A stretch of DNA of 64,000 bases, taken from assembly GCF_006385685.1 (NCBI RefSeq), contig NZ_VFRP01000007.1, positions 62,001-126,000 on the forward strand, given 5' to 3'. This DNA is from Amaricoccus solimangrovi (lineage in GTDB: Bacteria; Pseudomonadota; Alphaproteobacteria; Rhodobacterales; Rhodobacteraceae). Shown here in pieces: positions 18,741-26,364 of the stretch. The position numbers were made by a program, and so were the translations under genes. The notes under the pieces are model-generated. The model was given only the letters and a program-made list of their open reading frames with translations, had not been told where the DNA came from and ran no database searches. Positions within the stretch are counted from its first letter, which is position 1. The number at the start of each line of letters is the position of its first letter.

Positions 18741-19727
18741 ATGACGGAGAAATCCCCCGGGCCGCGGGAGCGGCCGCGCAAATCCTCCCTCTCTCCCGCG
18801 CTGCTCGCGCGCGTGTTTCACCAGCCCGCGCTCGTCTATTTCAACGCGGTCGCCGAGCATCTGTCGATTCGCGAGGCGGGCCGGCGGCTCAACGTCGCCT
18901 CCTCCGCCGTCTCGCGGCAGATCAGCGCGCTCGAGGACGGGCTCGGCCTGCCGCTCTTCGAGCGCGAGGGCCGCCGGCTGCGCCTCGCGCCCTCGGGCGA
19001 GATCCTCTACCGCCACACCCGCCGCCTCTCCGGGCCGCTGGAGGCGGCGGTGCAGGAACTGGAGATGCTGCGCGGACTCAAGACCGGCACGGTGCGGCTC
19101 GCCACGGTCGAGAGCGTCGGCTTCTCCTTCCTGCCGGAGATCATCGCCGAGTTCGGGCGGCGCTATCCGCGCATCCATCTCGACATCTCGGTCTGTTCCT
19201 CGGCGGATGTGATCGAACGCCTGCTCGCGGAGCGCTGCGACATCGGCCTCGGCTTCGTCTCCGCGCTCCCGCCCCGGATCGAGGCGGCGCTCCGGCGCGA
19301 CGTGCGCATCGGCGTCGTGACGCGGCCCGACCATCCGCTGGCGGCGCGCGAGAACCCGACGCTGCGCGACTGCGTCGCGCATCCGGTCGCGGTCGGCAAG
19401 CCCGAGATCTCGATCCGCGCGGTGATCGAGCCGTTCCTGCGCCGCGACGGCGAGGCGCCGCCGCCGCTGGTCGAGGTCGATTCGATCCGGCTGCTGGTCG
19501 AACTGGCGCTGACGGGGGCCTATGCCTCGATCATGACCCCGATCGGCGCGCAGGCGGCGCTGGCGCGGGGCGATCTGGTCTTCCGCCCGCTCGCCGACCA
19601 GGGCCTGCCGCTCAACCGCTTCGCGCTCCTCGCGCGCGCCGGCGGCAACCTGCGCTTCGCCGCGGCCGTCTTCCACGAACACGCGCGCCAGAGGCTCGCC
19701 GCCCTCCCCCTCCCCGGCTCCGTGTAG
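18741..19727 (+). CDS. LysR-family regulator, probably of the purine block
   Basis: The 328-residue regulator has an N-terminal winged helix at about residues 31-90 (LVYFNAVAEHLSIREAGRRL, then SSAVSRQISALEDGLGLPLFERE). A periplasmic-binding-protein-like ligand domain follows (VRLATVESVGFSFLPEIIAEFGRRYP). It is divergent from the hydroxylase operon, which it probably activates in response to a purine. The ATG at 18741 is chosen at the start of LysR-like sequence; the open frame continues upstream only in antisense of the FAD gene. The TAG stop lies in REP-like copy 4. Confidence 0.88.
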   Translation: MTEKSPGPRERPRKSSLSPALLARVFHQPALVYFNAVAEHLSIREAGRRLNVASSAVSRQISALEDGLGLPLFEREGRRLRLAPSGEILYRHTRRLSGPLEAAVQELEMLRGLKTGTVRLATVESVGFSFLPEIIAEFGRRYPRIHLDISVCSSADVIERLLAERCDIGLGFVSALPPRIEAALRRDVRIGVVTRPDHPLAARENPTLRDCVAHPVAVGKPEISIRAVIEPFLRRDGEAPPPLVEVDSIRLLVELALTGAYASIMTPIGAQAALARGDLVFRPLADQGLPLNRFALLARAGGNLRFAAAVFHEHARQRLAALPLPGSV

Positions 19728-19745
19728 GGCGGACGTCCGTCCGCC
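19724..19745 (+). repeat. REP-like element copy 4 (stop codon of the LysR gene inside)
   Basis: GTAG, GGCGGAC, centre GTCC, GTCCGCC. The TAG (19725-19727) is the stop of the LysR gene. Confidence 0.8.
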
Positions 19746-19773
19746 CCGCGAGCGCGGGGGGGGACGGGAGGGC

Positions 19774-19795
19774 GGCGGACAGATGTCCGCCCTAC
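19774..19795 (-). repeat. REP-like element copy 5
   Basis: Minus-strand GTAG, GGCGGAC, centre ATCT, GTCCGCC. The 8 bases before the foot (CGCTCGCG on the minus strand) equal the last bases of the M20 peptidase gene, so this copy looks like a duplicate of copy 6 plus the gene tail. Confidence 0.8.
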
Positions 19796-19818
19796 GCGAG
19801 CGGGACGGACGGAAGGAT

Positions 19819-19840
19819 GGCGGACAGATGTCCGCCCTAC
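19819..19840 (-). repeat. REP-like element copy 6 (stop codon of the M20 gene inside)
   Basis: Same sequence as copy 5, 45 bp further on. The TAG of the foot (19839-19837) is the stop codon of the M20 peptidase. With copy 4 in the opposite orientation this forms a bipartite cluster between convergent genes. Confidence 0.8.
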
Positions 19841-21216
19841 GCGAGCGCGGCGAGGACGCGGGCCCAGGAGCGGATGCCCTTGTGGAAGCAGGCGAGGTTG
19901 TACTTCTCGTTCGGGCTGTGGATCCCGTCGTCGTCGAGCCCGAACCCCGCGAGGATCACGTCCATGCCGAGCCTGTTCTTGAAGTCGCCCGCGATCGGGA
20001 TCGAGCCGCCCGCGCCGATGAAGGGCGCGGGCCTGCCCCATTCCTCGGAGAGCGCCCGCTGCGCGGCGCCGAAGGCCGGATTGGCGGTGTCGAAGGCGAC
20101 CGCCCGCCCGTTGCCATGGGGATGGAACTCGACCTCGCAATCCTCTGGCAGCCGCGCCCTCACGAAGTCCCGGAACGCGGCGCGGATCTTCTCCGGATCC
20201 TGGTCGAAGACCAGCCGGAAGGAGACCTTGGCCCGCGCCTCGGCCGGGATCACCGTCTTGAACCCCGCGCCCTGGTAGCCGCCGCCCATGCCGTTCACCT
20301 CGGCCGTCGGCCGCGACCAGATCATCTCGAGCGCCGATCGCCCGGTCTCGCCGGCCGGGACCGCGAGCCCGACGCCGCCGAGAAACGCCGCCACGTCGAA
20401 ATCGAGCGCCTCCCACTGCGCGCGCAGGCTCTCCGGGATCTCGGGCACGCCGTCGTAGAAACCCGGGATCGTCACCCTTCCGTCGGCGTCGTGGAGATCG
20501 GCGAGGATGCGCGCGAGCACGTGGTTCGCATTCGCCGCCGCCGAGCCGTACATGCCCGAATGCAGGTCCCGGCTCGCCCCCCGGATCACGATCTCCTCGC
20601 CGCAGAGCCCGCGCAGCATCGTCGTGATCGCGGGCGTCTCCGCGTCCCACATGCCGGTGTCGCAGATGAGCCCGAGATCGGCTTTCAGCTCGTCCCCGTG
20701 CGCCTCGAGGAAGGCGGGCAGGCTCGGGCTGCCCGATTCCTCCTCGCCCTCGAGCATGATCGAGACCGGGACCGGCAGCGCGCCCGTGACCGCGACCCAG
20801 GCGCGGCAGGCCTCGATGAAGGTCATGAACTGGCCCTTGTCGTCGGCGGCGCCCCGGGCGCGGATCACCTTCGCGCCGTCGGCGAGCGTCTCGACCGCCG
20901 GTTCGAAGGGCGGACGGTTCCAGAGCTCGGGCGGGTCGACCGGCTGCACGTCGTAATGGCCGTAGAACAGCACCGAGCGGCCCGGCGCGGCGCGGTTGTG
21001 CGCGACGACGATCGGATGGCCCGTCGTCGGCCGCGCCGCCGCCTCGAAGCCGAGCGCGGCCAGATCCGCGGCCACCGCCTCGGCGCAGCGCGCGCAATCG
21101 GCCAGATAGGCGGGATCGGTCGAGATCGACGGGATCCGCAGCAGCGCGAAGAGCCGCTCGAGCGCGGCGGGCTGGTCGGCGTCGATATGGGCGAGGACGG
21201 CCTCGAGGTCGGACAT
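19837..21216 (-). CDS. M20-family metallopeptidase (dipeptidase)
   Basis: The 459-residue di-zinc peptidase probably hydrolyses dipeptides or related amides in the cytoplasm. Metal-site motifs: FYGHYDVQPVD with His87, ARGAADDKGQFMT with the bridging Asp near 125, LEGEEESGSPSL with the catalytic Glu near 159. A late GGSIPIAGDF and a C-terminal His in DGIHSPNEKYNL complete the site. The lid domain (SRDLHSGMYG to EAR) is intact. The ATG at 21216 has GGAGA 8 nt upstream; an ATG two codons earlier is possible. It is single and convergent with the LysR gene across a REP-rich spacer. Confidence 0.9.
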   Translation of the reverse strand: MSDLEAVLAHIDADQPAALERLFALLRIPSISTDPAYLADCARCAEAVAADLAALGFEAAARPTTGHPIVVAHNRAAPGRSVLFYGHYDVQPVDPPELWNRPPFEPAVETLADGAKVIRARGAADDKGQFMTFIEACRAWVAVTGALPVPVSIMLEGEEESGSPSLPAFLEAHGDELKADLGLICDTGMWDAETPAITTMLRGLCGEEIVIRGASRDLHSGMYGSAAANANHVLARILADLHDADGRVTIPGFYDGVPEIPESLRAQWEALDFDVAAFLGGVGLAVPAGETGRSALEMIWSRPTAEVNGMGGGYQGAGFKTVIPAEARAKVSFRLVFDQDPEKIRAAFRDFVRARLPEDCEVEFHPHGNGRAVAFDTANPAFGAAQRALSEEWGRPAPFIGAGGSIPIAGDFKNRLGMDVILAGFGLDDDGIHSPNEKYNLACFHKGIRSWARVLAALA

Positions 21217-21382
21217 GGGCATGCTCTCCGGATCTTGCACCCTGCCCGGCGCGCGCGCGTCGGGCCGGCCGGCGGAGCCTAGCGCACCGGTGGTCCGGGG
21301 CCAGCGAAAAAGCGCGGACCCGGTTCGGCCTTCCGCGAAGGCCCCGGTTCCGGCATAAAGGCGGCGGGGAGGAACCGGCGGG

Positions 21383-22084
21383 ATGCGAGCGGAAAAGACC
21401 ACGGAAGAGACGGAGCCCGGCGCCTGGATCGAACGTTTCCACGGTCTCTCGAGCCTCTCCCCGGCCGTGAAGGCGACCCTGATCGCCGAGACCCGGGTCG
21501 CGCGCGTGCCGAAGGACACGGTGATCTTCGGCCCCGGCAAGGCGCCGGAAAACCTGCTCCTGCTGCTCGAGGGGACCGTGCGCGTCCAGCAGACCAGCGA
21601 ATCGGGCCGCGAGGTATTCCTCTACCGCGTGAACGCGGGCGAAAGCTGCGTGCTGACCACGGCCTGCCTGCTCGGCTACGAGGAATATACCGCCGAGGGC
21701 GTGGCCGAGACCGATCTCGTCGCGGCCCTGGTGCCGCGGGCGACCTTCGACGAGCTGATCGCGCGCTCGCCCGAATTCCGCCGCTTCGTCTTCGCCGCCT
21801 ATTCGCGCCGGATCACCGAGCTCTTCCGGGTGATCGAGGAAGTGGCCTTCCGCCGGATCGACCTTCGCCTCGCGCAGAAGCTGCTGAAGCTCGCGGGACC
21901 GGACCGCGTCCTCAATGCGACGCACCAGAGCCTCGCGCTCGAGCTCGGCACCGCGCGGGAGGTGATCTCGCGCCAGCTTCAGGAATTCCAGCGCCGGGGC
22001 TGGGTCGAGCTCGGGCGGGGCACGATCCAGATCACCGCGCCCGCGGCGCTGCGCCGCCTCGCCGAGGATGGCGGCGGCCGGTGA
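21383..22084 (+). CDS. Crp/Fnr-family regulator with two cysteines
   Basis: The 233-residue regulator has a cyclic-nucleotide-type beta-barrel (about 30-130), a long dimer helix and a winged helix (NATHQSLALELGTAREVISRQLQEF). The N-terminal Fe-S cysteine cluster of FNR is missing. The only cysteines are Cys89 and Cys95, six residues apart at the end of the barrel (ESCVLTTACLLGY). The gene lies directly before the YeeE/YedE and persulfide dioxygenase genes in the same direction. I infer it controls them and may sense reactive sulfur through the cysteine pair; no experimental basis is claimed. No preceding gene is close enough to suggest another target. Confidence 0.85.
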   Translation: MRAEKTTEETEPGAWIERFHGLSSLSPAVKATLIAETRVARVPKDTVIFGPGKAPENLLLLLEGTVRVQQTSESGREVFLYRVNAGESCVLTTACLLGYEEYTAEGVAETDLVAALVPRATFDELIARSPEFRRFVFAAYSRRITELFRVIEEVAFRRIDLRLAQKLLKLAGPDRVLNATHQSLALELGTAREVISRQLQEFQRRGWVELGRGTIQITAPAALRRLAEDGGGR

Positions 22085-22115
22085 GAAAGACCGGCGCGGA
22101 ACCGGTGAGGCATTG

Positions 22116-22128
22116 GTGACTTAGTCAC
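22116..22128. promoter_or_regulatory. Putative Crp/Fnr-type operator
   Basis: Dyad GTGAC-TTA-GTCAC lies 31 bp after the regulator stop and about 70 bp before the leader ORF. The half-site GTGAC resembles the TGTGA half-site of Crp-family proteins. It is a candidate binding site for the regulator just upstream. Confidence 0.55.
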
Positions 22129-22142
22129 AGACGCGCGGGGCG

Positions 22143-22177
22143 CTCCGATGGCATGAGGATGCCAACGCATATCGGAG
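22143..22177 (+). promoter_or_regulatory. Leader RNA stem that buries a ribosome-binding site
   Basis: CTCCGAT (22143-22149) pairs with ATCGGAG (22171-22177), enclosing an inner hairpin GGCAT/ATGCC (22150-22163, loop GAGG). The 3' strand contains GGAG, the ribosome-binding site of the 43-codon ORF that starts at 22186. Translation of that ORF, and by coupling the transporter gene, could therefore depend on opening this stem. Confidence 0.5.
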
Positions 22178-22185
22178 AAACCGAG

Positions 22186-22317
22186 ATGACCAGAACCATC
22201 GGCCCCGCCGATCGCGCCCCGCGCCGCGTCGCGGGCCGCGTGACGACCGCCACGCCGGGCGCGGCTCCGCGCCCGTTCCACCCGTTTTCCGGCACAAGGA
22301 CCCGCGCCCGGCCATGA
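22186..22317 (+). CDS. 43-codon leader ORF overlapping the YeeE/YedE start
   Basis: A short ATG frame preceded by GGAGAAA at 6-8 nt encodes 43 residues, basic and Pro/Arg-rich, with no cysteine and no membrane segment (start MTRTIGPADRAPRRV). Its TGA overlaps the next ATG as ATGA, the layout of translational coupling. I do not recognise the peptide. It may be a regulatory leader or a spurious frame in GC-rich DNA; the ribosome-binding site and the exact overlap support the former. Confidence 0.4.
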   Translation: MTRTIGPADRAPRRVAGRVTTATPGAAPRPFHPFSGTRTRARP

Positions 22318-22748
22318 CCAGCTTCACCCCCTTCGCCTCGCTCGCGGGCGGCGCCCTCATCGGCCTCGCCGCCGTCCTGCTGATGACGCTGGCGGGCCGC
22401 GTCTTCGGCGCGACCGGCGTGCTGACCGGCGCTTTCCTGCCCACCGGCCCCGGCGACCGGGGCTGGCGGCTGGCGCTTCTCGCCGGAATGGTCACCGCGC
22501 CGCTCCTCTGGCGGCTCTTCGCGGGCGCCATGCCCGCGCTGAGCGTTCCGGTCGGCCCGCTCGCGCTCGCCATCGGCGGGCTGCTCGTCGGCGTCGGCGT
22601 CACGCTCGGCGGCGGCTGCACCTCGGGCCACGGCGTCTGCGGGATGGCGCGGCTCTCGCCCCGCTCGATCGTGGCGACCCTCACCTTCCTCGCGACCGCC
22701 ATCGTCACGGTCTACGTGATCCGGCACGTCATCGGAGTTCAGCCATGA
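22314..22748 (+). CDS. YeeE/YedE-family half-transporter (PmpA-like)
   Basis: The 144-residue membrane protein has four hydrophobic segments and the sulfur-handling motif GGGCTSGHGVCGMARLS near residue 101. This matches the DUF395 family that includes the thiosulfate transporter TsuA. Short one-domain versions occur in pairs. It probably moves a sulfur species such as thiosulfate or a persulfide across the inner membrane with its partner gene. The partner starts 4 bp inside its end (ATGA-type overlap). Placement before persulfide dioxygenase supports a role in reactive-sulfur metabolism. Confidence 0.85.
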   Translation: MTSFTPFASLAGGALIGLAAVLLMTLAGRVFGATGVLTGAFLPTGPGDRGWRLALLAGMVTAPLLWRLFAGAMPALSVPVGPLALAIGGLLVGVGVTLGGGCTSGHGVCGMARLSPRSIVATLTFLATAIVTVYVIRHVIGVQP

Positions 22749-23179
22749 AGCTCGTCGCCACTTATCTCATCGGCCTCGTCTTCGGCCTCGGCATCGCCCT
22801 CTCGGGCATGATCAACCCGGCCAAGGTGCTGAACTTCTTCGATATCGCCGGCACCTGGGATCCGAGCCTCGCCTTCGTCATGGGCGGCGCGCTGATCGTC
22901 ACCGCGATCGGCTACCGCCTCGCCTTCCGACGCGGGCGCCCGGTCCTCGACCGGACGTTCCACCTGCCGAAGGCCTCGGCGATCGACGCCCGCCTCGTCG
23001 GCGGCTCGATGATCTTCGGCCTCGGCTGGGGCATCGCCGGCTTCTGCCCCGGCGGCGCCCTGCCCGCCCTCGGCACCGGGCGCGGCGAAGTGCTTCTCTT
23101 CGTCGCCGCGCTCGTCGCCGGCATCCTTGTCACCCGCGCGGTGCTCGACCGCCGCGCCGCGGCCCCGCGCCGCGCCTGA
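22745..23179 (+). CDS. YeeE/YedE-family half-transporter (PmpB-like)
   Basis: The 144-residue partner has four membrane segments, the opening KLVATYLIGLVFGLGIALSGM with NPAKVLNFFDI behind it, and a second conserved cysteine motif GWGIAGFCPGGALPALGTG. It overlaps the previous gene by 4 bp and precedes the dioxygenase by 17 bp, so three cistrons form one operon. The two halves likely form a heterodimer equivalent to one full-length TsuA-like protein. Confidence 0.85.
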   Translation: MKLVATYLIGLVFGLGIALSGMINPAKVLNFFDIAGTWDPSLAFVMGGALIVTAIGYRLAFRRGRPVLDRTFHLPKASAIDARLVGGSMIFGLGWGIAGFCPGGALPALGTGRGEVLLFVAALVAGILVTRAVLDRRAAAPRRA

Positions 23180-23196
23180 TCCGGAGGAACCCTGTC

Positions 23197-24081
23197 ATGA
23201 CCTATCCGATCGACACCTCGGTCAAGCCCGAAGTCACCGGCTTCTTCGACCCGGCCACCAACACCGTCAGCTACGTCGTCAAGGACCCGGCCACCGACGC
23301 CTGCGCGATCGTCGATTCCGTGATGGACATCGACTACGCCGCCGGCCGGATCTCCTACGGCCACGCCGACCAGATCATCGACTTCGTCGAGCGCCACCAG
23401 CTCAGGGTCGAATGGCTGATCGAGACGCATGTGCATGCCGACCACCTCTCGGCCGCGCCCTATATCCAGGGCAGGCTCGGCGGCAAGCTCGGCATCGGCT
23501 CGAAGATCAAGGTGGTGCAGGAGACCTTCGGCAAGATCTTCAACGAGGGTACCGAGTTCCAGCGCGACGGCAGCCAGTTCGACCGGCTGTTCGAGGATGG
23601 CGACACCTACGAGATCGGCACGATGAAGGCCTTCGCGATCCACACGCCCGGCCACACGCCCGCCTGCATGACGCATGTGATCGGCGACGCGGCCTTCGTC
23701 GGCGACACGCTCTTCATGCCGGACGGCGGCTCGGCGCGCGCCGATTTCCCGGGGGGCGACGCGGGCACGCTCTACGATTCGATCCAGAAGGTGCTGGCGC
23801 TGCCCGACGAGACCCGGCTCTTCATGTGCCACGACTACGCGCCGAACGGCCGCGAGATCCGGTGGGAGACCACCGTCGCGGAGGAAAAGGCGCACAACAT
23901 CCACGTCGGACAGGGCACCACGCGGGAGGCCTTCGTGAAGATGCGCGAGGAGCGCGACGCGTCGCTCGACATGCCGAAGCTCATCATCCCGTCGCTGCAG
24001 ATCAACATGCGCGCGGGCGAACTGCCCCCCGCCGACGAGAGCGGCAAGCGCTTCCTGAAGGTGCCGCTGAACGGGCTCTGA
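23197..24081 (+). CDS. Persulfide dioxygenase-type metallo-beta-lactamase-fold protein
   Basis: The 294-residue protein resembles ETHE1/Blh-type persulfide dioxygenases, which oxidise glutathione persulfide to sulfite. The metal motif THVHADHLSAA gives His78, His80, Asp82 and His83. TPGHTPACMTHVIGD, FVGDTLFMPDGGSARADFPGGD and LFMCHDYAPNGRE supply the remaining ligands and the dioxygenase-type signature. GGAGGA precedes the ATG. Its product sulfite and the transporter pair upstream indicate detoxification or use of sulfide-derived sulfane sulfur. A strong hairpin follows. No rhodanese domain is fused and no sulfide:quinone reductase gene lies in the window. Confidence 0.9.
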   Translation: MTYPIDTSVKPEVTGFFDPATNTVSYVVKDPATDACAIVDSVMDIDYAAGRISYGHADQIIDFVERHQLRVEWLIETHVHADHLSAAPYIQGRLGGKLGIGSKIKVVQETFGKIFNEGTEFQRDGSQFDRLFEDGDTYEIGTMKAFAIHTPGHTPACMTHVIGDAAFVGDTLFMPDGGSARADFPGGDAGTLYDSIQKVLALPDETRLFMCHDYAPNGREIRWETTVAEEKAHNIHVGQGTTREAFVKMREERDASLDMPKLIIPSLQINMRAGELPPADESGKRFLKVPLNGL

Positions 24082-24096
24082 GCCCCGGGAAACGAA

Positions 24097-24127
24097 GGCG
24101 GGCGCTCCCGTTTCGGGGGCGCCCGCC
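24097..24127 (+). terminator. Strong hairpin after the dioxygenase gene
   Basis: 14-bp stem with one G-U pair (GGCGGGCGCTCCCG against CGGGGGCGCCCGCC) and a TTT loop, 16 bp after the stop. No T-run follows. A likely operon terminator. Confidence 0.65.
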
Positions 24128-24243
24128 GGCCCGTTCCGGGAGAAATCCGTTAACCCTCCGCAACCTTGGGTGTTGCAAAGCGCGCGTCGCGGATCGATAG
24201 TCACCTCCAATGCACGCGATGGTTGCGGGGTGGAGGTCACTGC

Positions 24244-25893
24244 GTGGGCGCTGGGAAAGAGGACGACGGCGCGCGGATCCTGAGCCTGTCCCGCAAGCTC
24301 GCCGCGATCCACGCCGCGGGCGTGGCGCTCCTCCTCTTCGTCGTGATCTCGGCGACGCTCTGGATCTCGGCCGAGCATAACAGCCTCGCCCGCGTCGGTT
24401 CGGAGGAGCTGGTGTCGAGCGGCGTGAACGCGCTGCGCAACCGGCTCGGCACGCTGGTGCGCGACTATTCGATCTGGGACGACGCCTACGAGAACATCCT
24501 CGCCGACGACCGCGCCTGGATCTATCGCAACATCGGCAACGCGGCGACCGAGATCGGCACGGTCGACCTGATCGAATTCGTCCGCGCCGCGGGCGGCCCC
24601 CCCTTCGGATGGCGCGCGAGCTCGCCCCCCGGGGGGGAGACGGAGATCCTGCCCGCGTCGCTGCTGAACCGCATCCTGCGCGAACTCGACCCGCGCGATC
24701 CCGAGCGCGACATGCCCGGAACGCTGCTCGCGGAATACGACGGCGCGCCCTGGATCTTCTCGCTCGCCCTCGTCCGCCCGGTCGCGGGCATGCCGCCCGG
24801 GGTTCCGCCGGAGGCGCTGCCGCGCCAGATCCACGGCTACCAGCTCACGCGCGAACGGCTCGCCCGGATCGGCCGGGAACTTCTGATCGACGACATCCGG
24901 CTGGAGCCGGGCGACGCGGTCCCGGACGGTTCGGCGCGGCTTCCGCTCCGCAACGAGCTCGGCCGGGTGATCGGCCAGGTGGTCTGGACGCCGCCCCGGC
25001 CGGGGGCGAGCATCCTGCGCCGGGTCGCGCCGCCGCTCGGCCTCGCGCTCGCCGCGGTGATGGTGATCGGCCTCGTCAGTTCCCGCTCGGCGGTACGCGC
25101 GGCCGAGCGGCTCGAGGAGGCGCTCGACGCCGCCAAGGCCGCCGACCGCAGCAAGACGGAGTTCCTGTCGAACGTCAGCCACGAGTTGCGCACGCCGATG
25201 AACGGGATCCTCGGCGTCGCGCAACTGCTGCGCACCACCCCGCTCGACGCCGAGCAGCGCGAACTCCTCGAGATCCTGTTCAGCTCCGCCAATACGCAGA
25301 TGGCCCTCATCTCGGATCTCCTCGACCTCAGCCGGATCGAGAACGGCAACCGCGAGCTCTCGTCCGAGCCTTTCGAGCCGGCGGCGATCCTGCGCGACGT
25401 CTCCGACATGATCCGCGTCGCCGCCGCCAAGAAGGGCGTGGGCTTCACCGCCGATTTCGACGCGCTCACGGGCCTCGCGCTCACCGGCGACGCCCGCGCG
25501 TTCCGCCAGATCCTGACCAACCTGCTCGGCAACGCGGTCAAGTTCACCGACGCGGGCGGCGTGACGCTCCGGGCCGAGGTCCGGGGCGGGGACGGAAACG
25601 GAGACGGGGACGGGAACGGGGCGTGGCTTCTGGTCGTGAGCATCGCCGATACTGGCCGCGGGATCGCCGCGGCCGCCCTGCCCCGGATCTTCGACCGGTT
25701 CTACCAGGTCGACGGCTCGCCGACGCGCGCGGCCGAGGGCACGGGCCTCGGCCTCGCGATCAGCCAGTCGCTCGCGCGCATGATGGGCGGACGGATCGAG
25801 GTCGAGAGCCGGCTCGGCGCCGGATCGACCTTCGTCTTCAGCGCGCCCTTTGACCTCGCCGAGGCGCGGGCCGGAGATCTCGATGCGGCCTGA
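24244..25893 (+). CDS. Membrane sensor histidine kinase with CHASE4-like domain
   Basis: The 549-residue kinase has two membrane segments (about 15-36 and 260-282) around a periplasmic domain. That domain contains LVRDYSIWDDAYENI, the CHASE4 hallmark. The cytoplasmic part has a HisKA domain with phospho-acceptor His313 (SNVSHELRTPMNGILG) and an HATPase domain (NLLGNAVKFTD, DTGRGI, GTGLGLAISQSL). A short Gly/Asp/Asn-rich insert lies between the N and G1 boxes. GTG at 24244 has GGAGG 9 nt upstream. The receiver gene overlaps its end, so the two form a phosphorelay pair. Signal unknown. Confidence 0.9.
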   Translation: MGAGKEDDGARILSLSRKLAAIHAAGVALLLFVVISATLWISAEHNSLARVGSEELVSSGVNALRNRLGTLVRDYSIWDDAYENILADDRAWIYRNIGNAATEIGTVDLIEFVRAAGGPPFGWRASSPPGGETEILPASLLNRILRELDPRDPERDMPGTLLAEYDGAPWIFSLALVRPVAGMPPGVPPEALPRQIHGYQLTRERLARIGRELLIDDIRLEPGDAVPDGSARLPLRNELGRVIGQVVWTPPRPGASILRRVAPPLGLALAAVMVIGLVSSRSAVRAAERLEEALDAAKAADRSKTEFLSNVSHELRTPMNGILGVAQLLRTTPLDAEQRELLEILFSSANTQMALISDLLDLSRIENGNRELSSEPFEPAAILRDVSDMIRVAAAKKGVGFTADFDALTGLALTGDARAFRQILTNLLGNAVKFTDAGGVTLRAEVRGGDGNGDGDGNGAWLLVVSIADTGRGIAAAALPRIFDRFYQVDGSPTRAAEGTGLGLAISQSLARMMGGRIEVESRLGAGSTFVFSAPFDLAEARAGDLDAA

Positions 25894-26323
25894 ACCCCGC
25901 GACCCCCTCGGCGGCGCCCCCCGCCCCGATCTCGGCGCCGGACCGGCGCGGCGCGTCCTCGTCGTCGAGGACAACGAGGTCAATGCGATGATCCTCGCCG
26001 CGATGCTGCGCCGGGGCGGATGGGAGCCGGTCGCCGCGGCCGATGGCCTCGCCGGGATCGAGATGTCCGCGCGGCTCCATCCGCGGCTCATCCTGATGGA
26101 TCTGCAGATGCCGCGGCTCGACGGTTTCGCGGCCGCCCGCGACATCCTGCGCGCGAGCGCGCGGGAGGCCTGCCCGCCGCCGGCGATCGTCGCGATCACC
26201 GCCGCGCCGGGACCGGAAGCCCGCGCCTCCTGCCTCGCGGCCGGATTCGCGGACCTTCTGCCGAAACCGGTCGAGATGTCCGACCTGCTGGCGCTGGTGC
26301 GCCGCCACATGGAAGGGGAATAG
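25883..26323 (+). CDS. Single-domain response regulator
   Basis: The 146-residue protein consists of a receiver domain after a Pro-rich N terminus: VLVVEDNEVNAMIL, phospho-acceptor Asp73 in LILMDLQMPRLDG, Thr in AITA, and Lys in LPKPVEM. There is no output domain, so it probably acts by protein contact or as a phosphate shuttle. The ATG (GGAG 7 nt upstream) lies within the last codons of the kinase, an 11-bp overlap showing co-translation. Confidence 0.9.
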   Translation: MRPEPRDPLGGAPRPDLGAGPARRVLVVEDNEVNAMILAAMLRRGGWEPVAAADGLAGIEMSARLHPRLILMDLQMPRLDGFAAARDILRASAREACPPPAIVAITAAPGPEARASCLAAGFADLLPKPVEMSDLLALVRRHMEGE

Positions 26324-26326
26324 AGC

Positions 26327-26351
26327 GCGGGCGCCCCCGGGGCCAGCCCGC
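26327..26351. terminator. Hairpin between convergent response regulator and SET genes
   Basis: GCGGGC pairs with GCCCGC around a CCCCGGGG-containing loop, in the 41-bp gap between two convergent stops. Possible bidirectional terminator, no T-run. Confidence 0.4.
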
Positions 26352-26364
26352 CCGTCCCGCCCGG

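Noticed and set aside
22186-22317. Treating the 43-codon ORF as a certain gene
   Set aside because: Only the ribosome-binding site and the ATGA overlap support it; without conservation data it is reported at low confidence rather than as an established coding sequence.
25590-25622. Short GGGGACGGAAACGG-like repeats inside the histidine kinase as a regulatory repeat
   Set aside because: They encode an in-frame Gly/Asp/Asn linker in the ATPase domain and need no other explanation.
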